Below, one piece after another: positions 55,268 through 62,999 of a stretch of 64,000 nt of DNA (positions are counted from its first letter, which is position 1; every line of letters begins with the position of its first letter). Both the position numbers and the translations under genes were made by a program. The notes beneath the pieces were generated by a model. That model did no database searches. It was not told the DNA's origin and saw only the letters and a program-made list of their open reading frames with translations. This DNA comes from Flectobacillus major DSM 103 (GTDB taxonomy: Bacteria > Bacteroidota > Bacteroidia > Cytophagales > Spirosomataceae): assembly GCF_000427405.1 (NCBI RefSeq), contig NZ_KE386491.1, positions 3,414,790 to 3,478,789 on the forward strand. Reading direction: 5' to 3'.

Positions 55268-55927
55268 TTATGCCAACTCTGCAATTACGGTTTCTCCTCC
55301 TATTGGTTTATCTTCTAAATTAACCAAAATTTTGGCATCTAAAGGCAAGAATATATCTACTCTTGAACCAAACTTGATAAAACCAAATTCTGAACCTTGT
55401 TCTACTGCTTGGCCTTCTTTTACATACCAACAAATACGACGAGCCAAAGCTCCTGCAATCTGGCGAAACATTACTTCTGTACCGTTTTCATGCTTTACTA
55501 CGATTGTGGTACGCTCATTTTCGGTACTAGCTTTTGGATGCCATGCTACCAAAAATTTGCCTGGATGGTACTTAAAAAAAGATACAATACCTGACAATGG
55601 ATTAAAATTAATATGAACATTGACAGGCGACATAAAAATAGAAACCTGACGACGACGACCTTTGAAATATTCAGGCTCTTCTACTTCTTCAATTACAACC
55701 ACCTTGCCGTCGGCTGGGGCAATAATTTGTTTAGGATTTTGGACAGTAACCCTTTTAGGCACTCTAAAAAACTGTAGGATTATCAGCGAGAACAAAACAC
55801 TAAAAATAACAGCAATTTTACGAACAAGTTCATTGTCGGGGAAAAAATAGATAATTGCTCCATTCAAAACTGCCAAAAAAATCGCTGTTGCTAAAATTGT
55901 ACCTGTACCTTCTTTGTGGATTGTCAT
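55268..55927 (-). CDS. psd: Phosphatidylserine decarboxylase family protein (short type)
   Basis: About 219 residues. The enzyme makes phosphatidylethanolamine from phosphatidylserine with a self-generated pyruvoyl group. Two N-terminal membrane helices (about 10-52) are followed by the catalytic domain: IIAPADGKVVVIEEVEEPEYFKG, IFMSPVNVHINFNPLSG and the self-cleavage site FGSR, where G187-S188 would be split to give the pyruvoyl serine. The frame is open from 56008, but ATG 55927 matches the family start. Short archaeal-like form, common in Bacteroidota. Confidence 0.92.
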   Translation of the reverse strand: MTIHKEGTGTILATAIFLAVLNGAIIYFFPDNELVRKIAVIFSVLFSLIILQFFRVPKRVTVQNPKQIIAPADGKVVVIEEVEEPEYFKGRRRQVSIFMSPVNVHINFNPLSGIVSFFKYHPGKFLVAWHPKASTENERTTIVVKHENGTEVMFRQIAGALARRICWYVKEGQAVEQGSEFGFIKFGSRVDIFLPLDAKILVNLEDKPIGGETVIAELA

Positions 55928-56607
55928 ACTTTGCTTTAGGGGAATGTTATTGTGCAAAGTTAAGAATTTTTTTGATTGTTTTTGCCCTTGATGCACAAAG
56001 CAAAACATGAATATTTATTTAATATTACTTTCAGAAGAAAATACGCCTCAATTTGTACATAATTTACTATTATTTTAACTTTAAAGTTCACAACTAGTCT
56101 TAAATCAAACGTTGTTTCTTTTGGTACAATTAAACTCAATAGCAAATTATGTACAATAAGGCTTTTTTTAAAACTTAGACGAATTGGTAAAGGCTTTTCA
56201 AAGAATGGATAACAATGTTTTCATTTAATAACTGAAAACGAAAGCTATCACGATAGAAATTCTACATCATCAACCACAATGACGAAAATATCCTTGTATC
56301 GTGAGAAACTACTCACAAACGATACAAACTACGATAAAGGCTTGGGGGAAAAATGAGACCCCGCACTTAATAATCAAACTACTGGCATATTGCCTAATAT
56401 TCTATAGCTAGCTGCTAAAGAATAGTCTGTGCACCATAATTTCTTTGAAAGAATACTATGAATGTCTTTTTTATTAAATGGCGGTTGTTTTAGAAGACTA
56501 TTTTTACTCGATATAATAGATATAATTTTATTATAAACAAAACTAAGTGTTTTTTTTTCTTTCCGAAAATAATAAACAAAGTCTTTTACAAACGATGAAA
56601 AATGCCT
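55928..56607. other. 680-base gene-free region
   Basis: The longest gap in the window. It is AT-rich, with frames in all phases broken often. A short imperfect hairpin TATCGTGAG ... CTC ... ACGATA lies at about 56297-56324. No ORF or terminal repeats were recognised. It may hold decayed sequence or a non-coding RNA; nothing specific supports either. Confidence 0.5.
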
Positions 56608-57696
56608 TTAAGCTTCGATTTCCAACAACATCGATTCTAAGGTAAGGCCAGGTCCGAATGCACAGCTTAGTATTTTTTTATGGGTGTCTGTGGCTTTTAT
56701 GTCTTTCATAATGGCATCTAATACAAATAAAACCGTACACGACGACATATTGCCATATTCTTGAAGAATTTTATAGGCATATCTGTTATCGAAAACAGTA
56801 ATATCTAGGGCTGTTTCTATGGCTTCGAGTATAGCTTTTCCTCCGGGATGCACAGCAAAGTAATCTATTTCATTCAATGCGTGGTTGCTCTGATTTAGTA
56901 AACGCTCTACTAATGATTTTATTCCCTTTTTAACCAATTTGGGTATATACGACGTTAGGGTCATTTCAAAACCAAAGTCGGCGATAGTCCATGCCATATC
57001 CGATTTACCGTCTTGGTATAAGTCACAAAAAAAAGAGGCCATTCTAAAAGCCTTGGGGCTTTTGGAAGTTGTATTCTCTATTATCACAGCGGCAGCTCCA
57101 TCTGCAAAAAGGGCATTCGACAATAGGAAATCAATATCTTTCTTTTTCTGGAAATGAAGTGTACATAACTCTACTGTAACTAATAGGACTTTGGCCGTTG
57201 GATGAGCCAAACATATATCATTGGCTACTTTGAGTCCATTAAAAGCACCATAACACCCCATAAAGTTGATGGCAGTACGATGAATAGTTGTGTCTAAACT
57301 TAGCTGCTCGATAAGGTCGATGTCCAACCCTGGGGCATACATTCCCGTACAACTTACTGTTATTAGGTGAGTAATACCTGTCAAATTCAAATTTTCAACG
57401 GCTTTCAGACAAAGGGGAAGTGCGTATGCTCGATAGGCTTCCATTCGCTGAGACACTGTTGGAAAAGGTTCGAGGTTGGTACTTTGCGGGTAAAACTCAT
57501 ACTCTGCTACAGAATCCTTGCCATAATCTGCCAAAACAGAATATCGTTGGGCTATCTGGGTGGTGCGATACAAAGCCCATAATTTTCTTTTTTCGGTTTC
57601 GTCCAATTCCAATGCTTTTGCCATAAATTCGGCAATTTTCATCTGTGAAAAACAATTTTCAGGAACTGCCGTACCAATGGCGGTGATATAACTCAT
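56608..57696 (-). CDS. Type III polyketide synthase (chalcone synthase-like)
   Basis: A 362-residue thiolase-fold enzyme that condenses malonyl-CoA units onto a starter CoA. The Cys-His-Asn triad is intact: C116 in TVSCTGMYAPG, H283 in FAVHPGGKAI and N316 in EYGNMSSCTV. The C-terminal CoA-binding loop GPGLTLESML is present. Length is normal (about 350-390). An alpha/beta hydrolase gene lies 172 bases upstream on the same strand; no methyltransferase or oxidase for a full cluster is seen. The starter and product are unknown; bacterial relatives make alkylpyrones or alkylresorcinols. Confidence 0.93.
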   Translation of the reverse strand: MSYITAIGTAVPENCFSQMKIAEFMAKALELDETEKRKLWALYRTTQIAQRYSVLADYGKDSVAEYEFYPQSTNLEPFPTVSQRMEAYRAYALPLCLKAVENLNLTGITHLITVSCTGMYAPGLDIDLIEQLSLDTTIHRTAINFMGCYGAFNGLKVANDICLAHPTAKVLLVTVELCTLHFQKKKDIDFLLSNALFADGAAAVIIENTTSKSPKAFRMASFFCDLYQDGKSDMAWTIADFGFEMTLTSYIPKLVKKGIKSLVERLLNQSNHALNEIDYFAVHPGGKAILEAIETALDITVFDNRYAYKILQEYGNMSSCTVLFVLDAIMKDIKATDTHKKILSCAFGPGLTLESMLLEIEA

Positions 57697-57868
57697 ATAT
57701 AAGTAGCTATGGGCGTTATGCTGTGGGCTATTAAAGGGATTTTTGATTTAGGCCTTCAATGGCTCACTAACAATTCTATTGTACAGATAATCTTTGGCTT
57801 ACACCAATATTTGATATACGAATTTTGGCCTAAAATTGTTTTGAAATTGTCAACTATCTGTCTTTTTG

Positions 57869-58645
57869 TCAAAAAATACCGTTTTTCAAGTAATATTGAT
57901 GCACTTTCTCTACAATCTTGGTGTGTCCAACTTCTAATATTACCGTTTTTTGCCGAGTAAGTTGTTTGCTAAGTGGTAAAATATTGTTGGGAGGCAATAA
58001 GCTGTCATATTTTCCTACAAAGAAATGAAATTGGGTTGTTGTTTTCTCTGCCAAATCTACTAAAGTATCTACTTTTACCGCAAGCCGATGAAAGCCTACC
58101 CAAGATTGATAAATCAATTGTTGCTGACGAGGAGTAGCAAGCATATTTTCGGCCAAACGAAGTACACTTTTATTGATAAAACCCATTTTTTGCATAAATC
58201 GACCTAGCTGCTGGAATTGCTTTTGGCGACCAATCACACGCCTAAAGATAGCTCGCCCCAAGCTTGAGTGGGTAGCCAATCTGTAAATAAGGCTTTGTTT
58301 GATACCATCTGGAGCAATCAATACTACGTCATCTATTTGACCTGAGCATGTAGCAAATGTAGCCAAGGCGAATCGACCGCCCATACTAAATCCCATAACA
58401 GAAAAACGCTCAATATGATTTTCGGTCAGAAATTGCCCTAAACTTTGTTGCCAAAGCTGAAGTGTTAGCCAGTCGTGTGGATGATATTGGTTTTTGCCAT
58501 GAAAAGGCAAATCAAAAAGGTAGCAGGTATAAGTTTGTGAAAAACTTTTGGCAAAAGGAGCAAAACAAGAAAAATCCTGCCCAATACCATGAAAGGCGAG
58601 CAGGATTTTTGACCCATCCCCGATTTTTTGAAAAAGCAATTTCAT
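57869..58645 (-). CDS. Alpha/beta-fold hydrolase
   Basis: A 258-residue cytoplasmic hydrolase. The nucleophile is S87 in GFSMGG, the oxyanion region HGIGQD follows the first strand, and H241 in EVGHTKIV completes the triad. No signal peptide. The gene precedes the type III polyketide synthase on the same strand, so it might act on its product or supply its starter. It may also be an unrelated esterase. Substrate unknown. Confidence 0.85.
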   Translation of the reverse strand: MKLLFQKIGDGSKILLAFHGIGQDFSCFAPFAKSFSQTYTCYLFDLPFHGKNQYHPHDWLTLQLWQQSLGQFLTENHIERFSVMGFSMGGRFALATFATCSGQIDDVVLIAPDGIKQSLIYRLATHSSLGRAIFRRVIGRQKQFQQLGRFMQKMGFINKSVLRLAENMLATPRQQQLIYQSWVGFHRLAVKVDTLVDLAEKTTTQFHFFVGKYDSLLPPNNILPLSKQLTRQKTVILEVGHTKIVEKVHQYYLKNGIF

Positions 58646-58852
58646 TGCTATAATTTTGGAAATGAAAGGAATAAGTAAATATACTAAATGGTAAATACCG
58701 AGTTAGCGGTGAACAATATTTGGATATATTCTTTCGGATTTGTGAGGCTTTCTGCTCTTTTATCAATAGCAAGCATACAACCGCCTCACCCAAACCCTTC
58801 AATCCGATACAATATCCAAGGTTTTGTGCATTTCTAATGCTGTGCATTGAAA

Positions 58853-60286
58853 TTAGTGCCCCTTACCACCACCTTTTACAACTTCTTTATCAAAGTCAAT
58901 ATTTTGTTTTCTGAGAACTGCCTGAACACGAACTCCAAAGAAGAACAAATAGGCAAAACATGCTACCGCCAATAAGTAAGATAACTGAATACCTACTTTA
59001 TCAGCAATTACGCCTTGTACTACAGGAATAACAGCTCCGCCCAAAATCATCATAATCAAAAATGCAGCCCCTTGATTGGTATATTTTCCTAAACCAGCCG
59101 TAGCCAATGAGAATATTGAAGGCCATAATACCGAACAAAACAAACCACCACTAATCAATAAGAATAAGGCGATTTTTCCTGTAAAAATTACACCTAACAA
59201 CGACGTTATGGCACCGCATGCCGTATAAATCAATAAAGTTTTTACGGGTTTTTCTTGGCTTGCAAAAAATGCCCCAATCATAATCAACACACAAAAAGCA
59301 TACGGAAGTAAATCTGACACTTGGTTGCCTCCTAGTGCATTTACACCCAACACAATGGCAAATGCTACAAAAGGCACTACTACTTTGAGGATATTACGAG
59401 TGGTATCGCTAAAGCTAAAGTTTCCAATTGAGGCTGTCCAACGCCCCACCATCATACTTCCCCAAAACAAAGAAACGTATTTAGAAATCTGAGAAGATTC
59501 TAGGTTTTCGGTTACTTTTAGGTATTCGCCCAAATTACTACCTACTGTTACTTCAACACCTACGTACACAAAAATGGCTGTCATACCCAATACCAATTGA
59601 GGGTATTTCAATGCTCCTGTTCCAATTTCTACATCTTCATCATTGGTGATTCGTGGCAATTTCGACATTTTGAAAAATACCGCAAATAAGGCAAATACAA
59701 CTCCAAGAATCAAATACGGTGCTTTTACTGAATCGATAGAAGCGTTTTTGGCAGCATCGGCAGAAATTGAACCAAAAATTGCATAGCTAATCAAGGCCGG
59801 GCCAATTGTACCACCAAGGTTGTTGACAGCCCCACCCAAGTTAATGCGTTGCGAACCAGTAGCGGGGTCGCCCAAGGCAATCATGAATGGCTGAGTAGCA
59901 GTTTGTTGCAAAGAAAAACCAAGGCCTACAATAAATAATGCTGAAAGAAGAATCGGAAAAGATTTCATTTCGGCAGCAGGATAAAATAAAATTGTACCCA
60001 CAGCCGATATTATTAAGCCGTAAATAATACCATTTTTGTATCCAATTTTGTTCAGAACGTCGCCTTTGATAATTCCAGAAACAACAAAATAAAGAATTGA
60101 TCCTACAAAATAAGCTGCATAAAAAGCAAAATCTACTAATTGTGCTTGCCACTGTTGAAGTTCAAATTTGTCTTTAAACAAAGGAATTAATATACCATTT
60201 GATGCGGCCACGAAACTCCAAAAAAACCACACTGTTACCAGGGTGTAAAGAGCAGACTGATTACTTTGGGTTGAAGAATTTGACAT
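58853..60286 (-). CDS. Sugar MFS transporter, FucP/GluP type
   Basis: A 477-residue 12-helix inner-membrane transporter of the fucose/glucose-galactose:proton symporter group. Family marks are a cytosolic start, FVAASNGILIPLFKDKFELQQWQAQLVDFAFYAAYFVGS (read in parts), a GLGFSLQQTATQPFMIALGDP loop and a second half with the DUF-like VEVTVGSNLGEYL. Substrate cannot be fixed. It lies on the same strand as the polyketide synthase, but 207 bases before the hydrolase, so linkage is uncertain. Confidence 0.88.
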   Translation of the reverse strand: MSNSSTQSNQSALYTLVTVWFFWSFVAASNGILIPLFKDKFELQQWQAQLVDFAFYAAYFVGSILYFVVSGIIKGDVLNKIGYKNGIIYGLIISAVGTILFYPAAEMKSFPILLSALFIVGLGFSLQQTATQPFMIALGDPATGSQRINLGGAVNNLGGTIGPALISYAIFGSISADAAKNASIDSVKAPYLILGVVFALFAVFFKMSKLPRITNDEDVEIGTGALKYPQLVLGMTAIFVYVGVEVTVGSNLGEYLKVTENLESSQISKYVSLFWGSMMVGRWTASIGNFSFSDTTRNILKVVVPFVAFAIVLGVNALGGNQVSDLLPYAFCVLIMIGAFFASQEKPVKTLLIYTACGAITSLLGVIFTGKIALFLLISGGLFCSVLWPSIFSLATAGLGKYTNQGAAFLIMMILGGAVIPVVQGVIADKVGIQLSYLLAVACFAYLFFFGVRVQAVLRKQNIDFDKEVVKGGGKGH

Positions 60287-60470
60287 AGTTTAGTAATTTG
60301 TTAAAAAAAGAGAATAGACAACTTTTGCCTAAAACTACTACTTTTTCTAGCAAAAATTATCTATTCTTATCAAAAAGCACGTACTATATTTTATTTTTTT
60401 CAATAATATTACATATATTACCGATTTGTAAAATACCTACACTTTTTAGTCTTTATATTTTGTCAAAGCC

Positions 60471-60899
60471 TTAAATAGCTATTGAGTCGTATACAACTAC
60501 TTTTGACCAAAGGTGCTTGTGGTCGTCTATGAATTTTTTGTGGAGAGGATGCACCAAATATTTCTCTTCGTCTTCTTTTGAAGCAAACAATAACAATACC
60601 GAAAAGGTATAAGAGGCATCGGTAACGGATTTATCAAAGTCGTTGATAGATGCTTTGCCAATATGAGCACTCTTGATTTGCTCAATTTTACCCAATGCTT
60701 TTAAGCCTGCCAATAATTGGTCATAAGCCTTTTGGTCTTTGTTGTTTTTCAACCAAAAGAAAACATGATGAGAAAACACAGGTAATGATTTTGATACAGC
60801 AGCTTCGGCTGTTTGTGTGGCAAGCGTAGCAATAACAGCTCCTGTAGCTAGGCTTTGTGCCGATTTCTCAATAAATGTTCTGCGAGATGAGTTTTCCAT
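60471..60899 (-). CDS. Dabb-domain protein with Tat-like signal
   Basis: About 142 residues. The start MENSSRRTFIEKSAQSLATG has the SRRTF twin-arginine motif followed by a hydrophobic stretch (about 20-35). The mature part is a Dabb (dimeric alpha/beta-barrel) domain: VFFWLKNNKDQKAYDQLLAGLKAL, then AHIGKAS, YTFSVLLLFASKEDEEKYLVHPLHKKF. Dabb domains occur in stress-responsive and ring-cleaving proteins. ATG 60899 is preferred to 60914. It shares a strand with the MFS gene, after a 184-base gap. Function unknown. Confidence 0.85.
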   Translation of the reverse strand: MENSSRRTFIEKSAQSLATGAVIATLATQTAEAAVSKSLPVFSHHVFFWLKNNKDQKAYDQLLAGLKALGKIEQIKSAHIGKASINDFDKSVTDASYTFSVLLLFASKEDEEKYLVHPLHKKFIDDHKHLWSKVVVYDSIAI

Positions 60900-61086
60900 G
60901 ATGATAATTTTCAAATTAAATATGATAAGCCAATATACTCATTACATTTGAAGAATCAGTAGGTTTGTGTGGGGCATTCATATATTTTGACTTTTGAAAC
61001 CAAACTAATTCACGCATTTTGTAGTTAAGCCTTATATATTTGTCATTTAACCAAAACCACACTGTTGTTTTTTGATTTTCTCGCAC

Positions 61087-61668
61087 ATGAATATTTCAAT
61101 CATTTCGACCTCTCCAAGAAAAAAAAGTAATTCACTACGTTTTTCTAAATACCTACAATCGCTGGTAAAAGACGCTGGTATAGCCTCTGTTGAGTTAGTA
61201 GATTTTGAAACCTACGATGTCCCTTTTTTTGGACAAGGGTATCTCAACAAGAATCATTTGAGTACTTTCCAAAGTACCCTCATTGCATCATGGGAAAAGG
61301 CCGATTTGATATTCATTGTAATGCCTGAATACAACTGGTTTCCAGATGCTGAATTTATTAATTTATTAAATCAACTTGGTGGTAAAGATTTTGCTCATTT
61401 ATTTGGTGAAAAAACCTTTGCCTTGGCGGGTGTGTCGAGTGGGCGAGGTGGTAAATTGCCTGCAATTGAAATGACAACGATGCTTGGTAAGCTTATTAAT
61501 TTCTTGAATCAATACTCGGTTATTTCGCCAAGAATTTATGAATCGCACGAAACGGCTATTAATGTAGATGAAAATGGAAATGCCACTGGCAACGAAGTGT
61601 ATAATACAACTGTAAAAGCTTTTGTAGAGTATTCGATTGAAGTGGCTAAACGCTGGAAAAAAAATTAA
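61087..61668 (+). CDS. NAD(P)H-dependent FMN reductase-family protein
   Basis: About 193 residues with a flavodoxin-like fold. The FMN-binding loop starts ISIISTSPRKKSNSLRF. The segment VMPEYNWFPDAEFINLLNQLGGK is typical of the NADPH-dependent FMN reductase group. It is cytoplasmic. ATG 61087 is preferred to ATG 61072. Its stop lies just before repeat copy 3. Electron partner unknown. Confidence 0.88.
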   Translation: MNISIISTSPRKKSNSLRFSKYLQSLVKDAGIASVELVDFETYDVPFFGQGYLNKNHLSTFQSTLIASWEKADLIFIVMPEYNWFPDAEFINLLNQLGGKDFAHLFGEKTFALAGVSSGRGGKLPAIEMTTMLGKLINFLNQYSVISPRIYESHETAINVDENGNATGNEVYNTTVKAFVEYSIEVAKRWKKN

Positions 61669-61675
61669 TTCATAA

Positions 61676-61801
61676 CAACATGAGTCAGCCAGAATTTAGT
61701 TGAATGAGTGATTCTGCTATTGAACATAAAAACAGAAGTCGTCCCGATTTTTTTGATTAATAGTCAATAAATTATCCCAAAATTCGGGAGGACTCATGTT
61801 G
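61676..61801. repeat. Interspersed modular repeat, copy 3 (126 bp)
   Basis: The element begins CAACATGAGTC and ends GACTCATGTTG, a perfect 11-bp terminal inverted repeat that continues imperfectly to about 20 bp. The right end matches the inverted left end of copy 2 at 29 of 30 bases. The left inner block GAATGAGTGATTCTG recurs in copy 1. It lacks the GAAATTAG hairpin of the other copies but can fold GTCGTCCCGAT against ATTCGGGAGGAC. It fills the gap between convergent genes. Confidence 0.75.
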
Positions 61802-61813
61802 TCACTATTGGGT

Positions 61814-62515
61814 CTAGCTATATCTATCATTCCGCCAAGGATAGGCCGTATTTGAATATCCTCTTTCCTCCCAAAATCCCAATTTATTTTCGGGCAAAAA
61901 AGCAATTCTTTTAATCCATTTTGAGCCTTTCCAGGCATATAATTGTGGCGTAATCATTCTTAATGGGCCTCCATGTTCAAGGGGCAATGCTTCGCCATCA
62001 ACGGTATGTACCAACATTACATCGGGCTTTAGGGCTTCTTCCAACGACACATTGGTGGTATAGGTGTCATATCCATAGCACATAATATGGGTAGCAGTTT
62101 CTTTGGGCTGAACCAACGCTGCCAAGTCGAGTAGCCTTACGCCTTTCCAGGTCATATCGAGTTTTGACCATGTTGTTACACAGTGAAAATCAGATACGTC
62201 TTCGGTTTGGGGCAATGCCAAAAAGTCTTCCCATTTTAATACAACAGGGTTTTCTACCTCGCCATCAATCACCAAACGCCATTTATCTAAGGGAATTTGT
62301 GGATGATAGCCCAAGTCTAAAACAGGCCATTTTTTTGTTATTGTTTGCCCAACAGGTACTTGCGGCATCCCGTGTCGATTAATAGGGCCTTTTCCCATCG
62401 GATTTGCATCGGCAACGGAAGGTGTGGCCTGTATTTTGTCTTCAAAACGAGCCTTCAATTTCATTCTCGCTTCAATGATTTTATCTAACTTTTCGGAGTT
62501 TTGTTCACCTGCCAT
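61814..62515 (-). CDS. Molybdopterin-dependent oxidoreductase, sulfite-oxidase fold
   Basis: About 233 residues of the oxidoreductase molybdopterin-binding family (PF00174). The active-site cysteine ligand to molybdenum is C112 in SDFHCVTTWS. PLEHGGPLRMITPQLYAWKGSKWIKRI is the molybdopterin-binding C-terminal part. There is no signal peptide and no C-terminal dimerisation domain, unlike full sulfite oxidases. No moa/moe genes or haem subunit are near. It may be a cytoplasmic sulfite-oxidase-like enzyme; substrate unknown. ATG 62515 chosen over 62524. Confidence 0.88.
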   Translation of the reverse strand: MAGEQNSEKLDKIIEARMKLKARFEDKIQATPSVADANPMGKGPINRHGMPQVPVGQTITKKWPVLDLGYHPQIPLDKWRLVIDGEVENPVVLKWEDFLALPQTEDVSDFHCVTTWSKLDMTWKGVRLLDLAALVQPKETATHIMCYGYDTYTTNVSLEEALKPDVMLVHTVDGEALPLEHGGPLRMITPQLYAWKGSKWIKRIAFLPENKLGFWEERGYSNTAYPWRNDRYS

Positions 62516-62524
62516 TTGTATCAA

Positions 62525-62999
62525 CCATTATTAAGGTTATATTATATCTGCTAAATTCAGAAATTTATTCTATTGAAAAACACATCCTAAGCCCAAAAGT
62601 TCATAAATTAAGGTAATGACAGCTATATATCCTATAAATTAAGGAGAATAGGCTATCAATATTTACTGTTACAAATAATAGGTTTATATGTACAAACGGC
62701 CTATTAGAGGATATTTTATGATATAGAATGAAGTAGAGGTAAGATATACTAAGCATTCGGTATTGATATTAAATATTTGACTATCAGTACATTAACAAAC
62801 CTTCAATCTAAATTTAATAATCAACTATTTATTATCAAAAATCAGTACTCGTAATTCAGTAATCCTACTCATTTTGCTGAATCTCGTATATCTATTTTGC
62901 AATACTATTTTTTCTGCAAATAAACACTTGTCTGTAGTAGCTCAATTCGCTTATTTATTACAGAAAGATAAATAATATTTTCAACAAAAATATTGAAAT
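62525..62999. other. Divergent spacer before eutB
   Basis: A 475-base AT-rich region between the divergent oxidoreductase and eutB genes. No cobalamin-riboswitch core was recognised, although EutB uses adenosylcobalamin. No -33/-7 pair or ORF stands out. Confidence 0.45.

Noticed and set aside
57709-57960. 83-residue plus-strand open frame between the polyketide synthase and hydrolase genes
   Set aside because: It overlaps the hydrolase 3' end on the other strand and shows only AT-driven hydrophobicity.
58512-58847. 111-residue minus-strand frame overlapping the hydrolase start
   Set aside because: Shifted frame of the hydrolase gene plus spacer; the hydrolase frame has a triad and a clear start.
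56608-60286. Full biosynthetic operon of polyketide synthase, hydrolase and MFS transporter
   Set aside because: Gaps of 172 and 207 bases and a sugar-type transporter family argue against a dedicated cluster; only the synthase-hydrolase link is kept as a suggestion.
62525-62999. Cobalamin riboswitch upstream of eutB
   Set aside because: Looked for because EutB uses adenosylcobalamin; no B12-box-like core was recognised.
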